Assembly (NCBI RefSeq): GCF_008039615.1 | Contig: NZ_VDUZ01000074.1 | Location: 1-36,898 of the forward strand | Length of the DNA stretch: 36,898 bases | Direction of reading: 5' to 3' | Source: Vineibacter terrae | Lineage (GTDB): Bacteria; Pseudomonadota; Alphaproteobacteria; Reyranellales; Reyranellaceae | Part shown: in pieces, positions 34,954-36,898 of the stretch | Layout of the letters: the number at the start of each line of letters is the position of its first letter | Numbering within the stretch: the stretch's first letter is position 1 | Notes under the pieces: generated by a model | The model's input: the letters and a program-made list of their open reading frames with translations, nothing else | The model's database searches: none | What the model was told of the DNA's origin: nothing | Made by a program: the position numbers and the translations under genes

Positions 34954-36417
34954 TCAGCTGCCCAGCTTGTTGGGATCCCGCCATGCCCGCTCGAACGGCA
35001 GCCGCCAGGCGTGCGGCGCGATGAGCTGGTGGATCGCGTTCGGTCCCCACGACCCCGGCGGATACGGGCGCACAGGCGGGGGTGCTTCCAGCAGCGGGCT
35101 CGACACCTCCCATAGCCGCTCGATGCCCTCGGCGGTGGTGAACAGGGTATGGTCGCCGCGCATCGCGTCGAGGATCAGGCGTTCGTAAGCCTCGAGCACG
35201 TCGCCCGCCCATCCCGTGTCGTGCATGGCGAACTGCAGGCTGAGCTTGTCGAGCTTCATGCCCGGGCCGGGTCGCTTGCCGTAGAAGGACAGCGACATCT
35301 TCGAGGCGTCCGCGAGGTCGAACGTCAGATGGTCAGGCCCCTGCGCGCCGACCCCCGAGCCTGCCGGAAACATGCTCTTGGGCGGCTCGCGGAAGGCGAT
35401 GGAGATGATCCGCTGCCCTTCGGCAAGCCGCTTGCCCGTGCGCAGGAAGAACGGCACGCCGGCCCAGCGCCAGTTGTCGATCGCGCATTTCAGCGCGACG
35501 AAGGTCTCGGTGTCCGATTCGGGATCGACGCCCGCCTCGGACCGGTACCCGGCGTACTGCCCGCGCACGACCATCCCCGGATCGATCGGCAGCATGCTGC
35601 GGAAGACCTTGTGCTTCTCCTCGCTGATCGGCGCCGGTTCCAGCGATGTCGGCGGCTCCATCGCCATGAACGCAAGGATCTGGAACAGATGCGTCACCAC
35701 CATGTCGCGGAAGGCGCCGGTCGCTTCGTAGAACCCGGCGCGCTTGTTGAGGCCCAGCGTCTCGGGCACGTCGATCTGCACATGGTCGATGAAGTTGCGG
35801 TTCCAGATCGGCTCGAACAGGCCATTGGCGAAACGGAACGCGAGGATGTTCTGCGCCGCCTCCTTGCCCAGGAAGTGGTCGATGCGGAAGATCTGCGCCT
35901 CGGCGAAGACCTCATGGAGCCTGGCGTTCAAGGCGACCGCGCTCGCCAGATCGGTGCCGAAGGGCTTTTCCATGATGATCCGGCAGCGCTCGACGAGGCC
36001 GCCTTCCGCCAGCAGCCGCACCGCCGGCAAGGCGGCGCTGGGCGGCACGCTCAGATAATGGATGCGCCGGCTCTGCGCGCCCAGGGAGCGCTCTGCCTTA
36101 TCGACCGCTGCCTTCAGCGCCGCGGCGCCGGCCGACAGCGGGACATAGTCCAGCATCTTCGCAAACGCGGTCCGGTCGGCGTCGCCCGCCTGGCGGCCGG
36201 AGAACTCGTCCAGCGCCGCGCGCGCGATGCCACGGAAGCCATCGGCATCGATCTCGTCCAGCGAGACACCGATGATGCGGCAGCCGGGAATGAACCCGGC
36301 AGTGCACAGGCGGAACAATCCCGGCAGCAGCTTGCGCCGGGAGAGATCACCCGTCGCGCCGACGAGAACGACGACCTGCGGGTCCTTCGGACCGACCCGT
36401 GAAGCATCCTTCGCCAA
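34954..36417 (-). CDS. zwf: Glucose-6-phosphate 1-dehydrogenase
   Basis: About 487-aa NAD(P)-dependent enzyme oxidising glucose-6-phosphate to 6-phosphogluconolactone (pentose phosphate/Entner-Doudoroff entry). The coenzyme motif GATGDLSRRKLLPGLF lies near residue 20-35; the active-site motif RIDHFLGKE (usual RIDHYLGKE) and MEKPFG are present. The frame has no plausible ATG: ATG 36594 would add a low-complexity, repeat-overlapping stretch of about 59 residues. TTG 36417 follows AAGGTGG and gives the normal family length; GTG 36426 or GTG 36438 are alternatives. Partners pgl and edd are not nearby. Function is certain, start uncertain. Confidence 0.9.
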   Translation of the reverse strand: MAKDASRVGPKDPQVVVLVGATGDLSRRKLLPGLFRLCTAGFIPGCRIIGVSLDEIDADGFRGIARAALDEFSGRQAGDADRTAFAKMLDYVPLSAGAAALKAAVDKAERSLGAQSRRIHYLSVPPSAALPAVRLLAEGGLVERCRIIMEKPFGTDLASAVALNARLHEVFAEAQIFRIDHFLGKEAAQNILAFRFANGLFEPIWNRNFIDHVQIDVPETLGLNKRAGFYEATGAFRDMVVTHLFQILAFMAMEPPTSLEPAPISEEKHKVFRSMLPIDPGMVVRGQYAGYRSEAGVDPESDTETFVALKCAIDNWRWAGVPFFLRTGKRLAEGQRIISIAFREPPKSMFPAGSGVGAQGPDHLTFDLADASKMSLSFYGKRPGPGMKLDKLSLQFAMHDTGWAGDVLEAYERLILDAMRGDHTLFTTAEGIERLWEVSSPLLEAPPPVRPYPPGSWGPNAIHQLIAPHAWRLPFERAWRDPNKLGS

Positions 36418-36611
36418 TGCAGCCACCTTGCGTTGCACCAATGCGCAAGCATGGCCTGCGCCGCCGGCCGGCGCCACTGCCGTGCCTCGTCCTGTGGAAT
36501 TGCCGTGGCGCCGACTGTGGCTGAAAGGTGAGTCGCGACTGTTTTCCCGAGCGTGGGTGATGCGAAGGATCTTGCGGTGGGCGGCACCAGTCACCGGCGG
36601 CTATGGTGACG

Positions 36612-36638
36612 GCTGGGACCGCGCCGCTCCAGCGGCGC
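36612..36638 (-). repeat. REP-like hairpin copy 4
   Basis: The 18-bp core GCGCCGCT-CC-AGCGGCGC (36621-36638) is identical to copies 2 and 3. The nine-base head is GCTGGGACC instead of GGTCGGGCC. It is inverted relative to copy 5, 21 bp away. Confidence 0.75.
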
Positions 36639-36659
36639 TCTTCCCTCCGATCGCCATGA

Positions 36660-36686
36660 GCGTCGCTGGAGCGACGCGGTCCGGCC
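36660..36686 (+). repeat. REP-like hairpin copy 5
   Basis: Core GCGTCGCT-GG-AGCGACGC (36660-36677) with tail GGTCCGGCC. Compared with the other copies the fourth stem pair is T-A, another compensated change. Together with copy 4 it forms an inverted REP pair, as in bacterial interspersed mosaic elements. Confidence 0.75.
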
Positions 36687-36811
36687 CGTCACCAGCAACG
36701 CTGGTGCTGTGCCAGCCACCGCAAGATCCTTCGCGTCGCTCAGATTCTATGTAGCGACGAGAGGTCAGGAGGTAGGCTTTGAGTTTGGACCGAGCCTACG
36801 GAGGAAGAGAG

Positions 36812-36898
36812 ATGAAGTCTTCGCAACACGCTGACACCCCCGCCGCTGAGACGGAGTTTGCCACGCTGTACGTCGCATTTGAACTGGGCAAAGCGAAG
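36812..36898 (+). CDS. IS110-family recombinase, N-terminal fragment at window edge
   Basis: The first 29 codons of a frame that runs off the window; ATG 36812 has GGAGGA seven bases upstream. TLYVAFELGKAK resembles the first strand of the DEDD/RuvC-like domain of IS110-family transposases, in the branch with Glu at the first acidic position (YVAxELxKxxW). The rest, including the C-terminal serine domain, is outside the window. IS110 elements lack terminal inverted repeats and carry a structured non-coding end upstream of the gene, consistent with the stem-loops at 36734-36799. Confidence 0.6.
   Translation, partial: MKSSQHADTPAAETEFATLYVAFELGKAK

Larger units (their letters stand above)
36562..36734 (+). 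repeat. Nested palindrome enclosing two REP copies
   Basis: The 19-bp arms GCGAAGGATCTTGCGGTGG (36562-36580) and its exact reverse complement (36716-36734) enclose about 135 bp. The flanks (CCCGAGCG... and ...GTCGCTCAG) resemble the GTCATCCYGAGCGyAGCGA repeat seen perfectly at 11600-11678, here decayed. Confidence 0.75.
36418..36811. other. Non-coding region upstream of zwf and of an IS110-type gene
   Basis: 394 bp. From left to right it holds the zwf 5' region, the outer inverted repeat 36562-36580 / 36716-36734, two REP-like hairpins inside it, a stem CGTCGCT/AGCGACG (36734-36740 / 36753-36759), a stem GTAGGCT/AGCCTAC (36772-36778 / 36793-36799), and the GGAGGA ribosome binding site of the recombinase. 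No gene is visible. Confidence 0.6.

Overview
The window is GC-rich (only a few AT-rich promoter patches), with tight ATGA-type gene overlaps, a DUF3018-type MazE antitoxin, Lhr-like helicase/MBL nuclease/ATP-ligase repair genes, and abundant CTCTCCCGC...GCGGGAGAGG palindromes. Together these indicate an alphaproteobacterial chromosome, probably a soil or rhizosphere heterotroph of the Hyphomicrobiales/Rhodospirillales (Reyranella- or Bradyrhizobium-like). The taxon is an inference; no rRNA or tRNA gene is present to test it.

Layout. (1) 1-5811: a ligase-associated DNA-damage module: helicase (- strand), and MBL exonuclease plus ATP-dependent ligase (+ strand, overlapping). Between the two arms sits a REP-associated tyrosine transposase (RAYT), bracketed by inverted 27-nt REP hairpins. 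(2) 5866-7954: a mazEF toxin-antitoxin pair with a perfect 16-bp palindrome at its promoter, then moaA and a small cysteine-containing unknown protein. (3) 8033-13885: a five-gene dipeptide/oligopeptide-type ABC importer (binding protein, two permeases, two ATPases), interrupted by two large palindromic repeats. (4) 13882-17160: an orphan molybdenum hydroxylase large subunit (-) divergent from an amidohydrolase (+). (5) 17336-20711: two consecutive Baeyer-Villiger-type flavin monooxygenases. (6) 21007-29119: an eight-gene minus-strand operon: luciferase-like (LLM) oxidoreductase, Liv-type binding protein, LivH, LivM, LivG, LivF, acyl-CoA ligase, TetR regulator. It diverges, across an AT-rich regulatory island, from a second acyl-CoA ligase at 29349-31025. 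(7) 31233-34580: MarR regulator, HlyD/EmrA-like adaptor and DHA2 efflux pump. (8) 34592-34941: two tandem 168-bp palindromic elements. (9) 34954-36417: zwf (-). (10) 36562-36898: a nested palindrome carrying two more REP copies, then the first 29 codons of an IS110-type recombinase cut by the window edge.

How the genes may work together. Regions 5 and 6 read as an uptake-and-activation cassette for a hydrophobic, possibly cyclic, organic compound: Liv-type import, CoA activation, and oxygenation by two type I BVMO-like enzymes and one LLM flavoenzyme under TetR control. The substrate cannot be read from the sequence. The most unusual structural feature is the RAYT/REP cassette: the REP stems show compensated base changes, one REP encodes part of the helicase N-terminus, and the cassette sits where the repair genes are split onto opposite strands.
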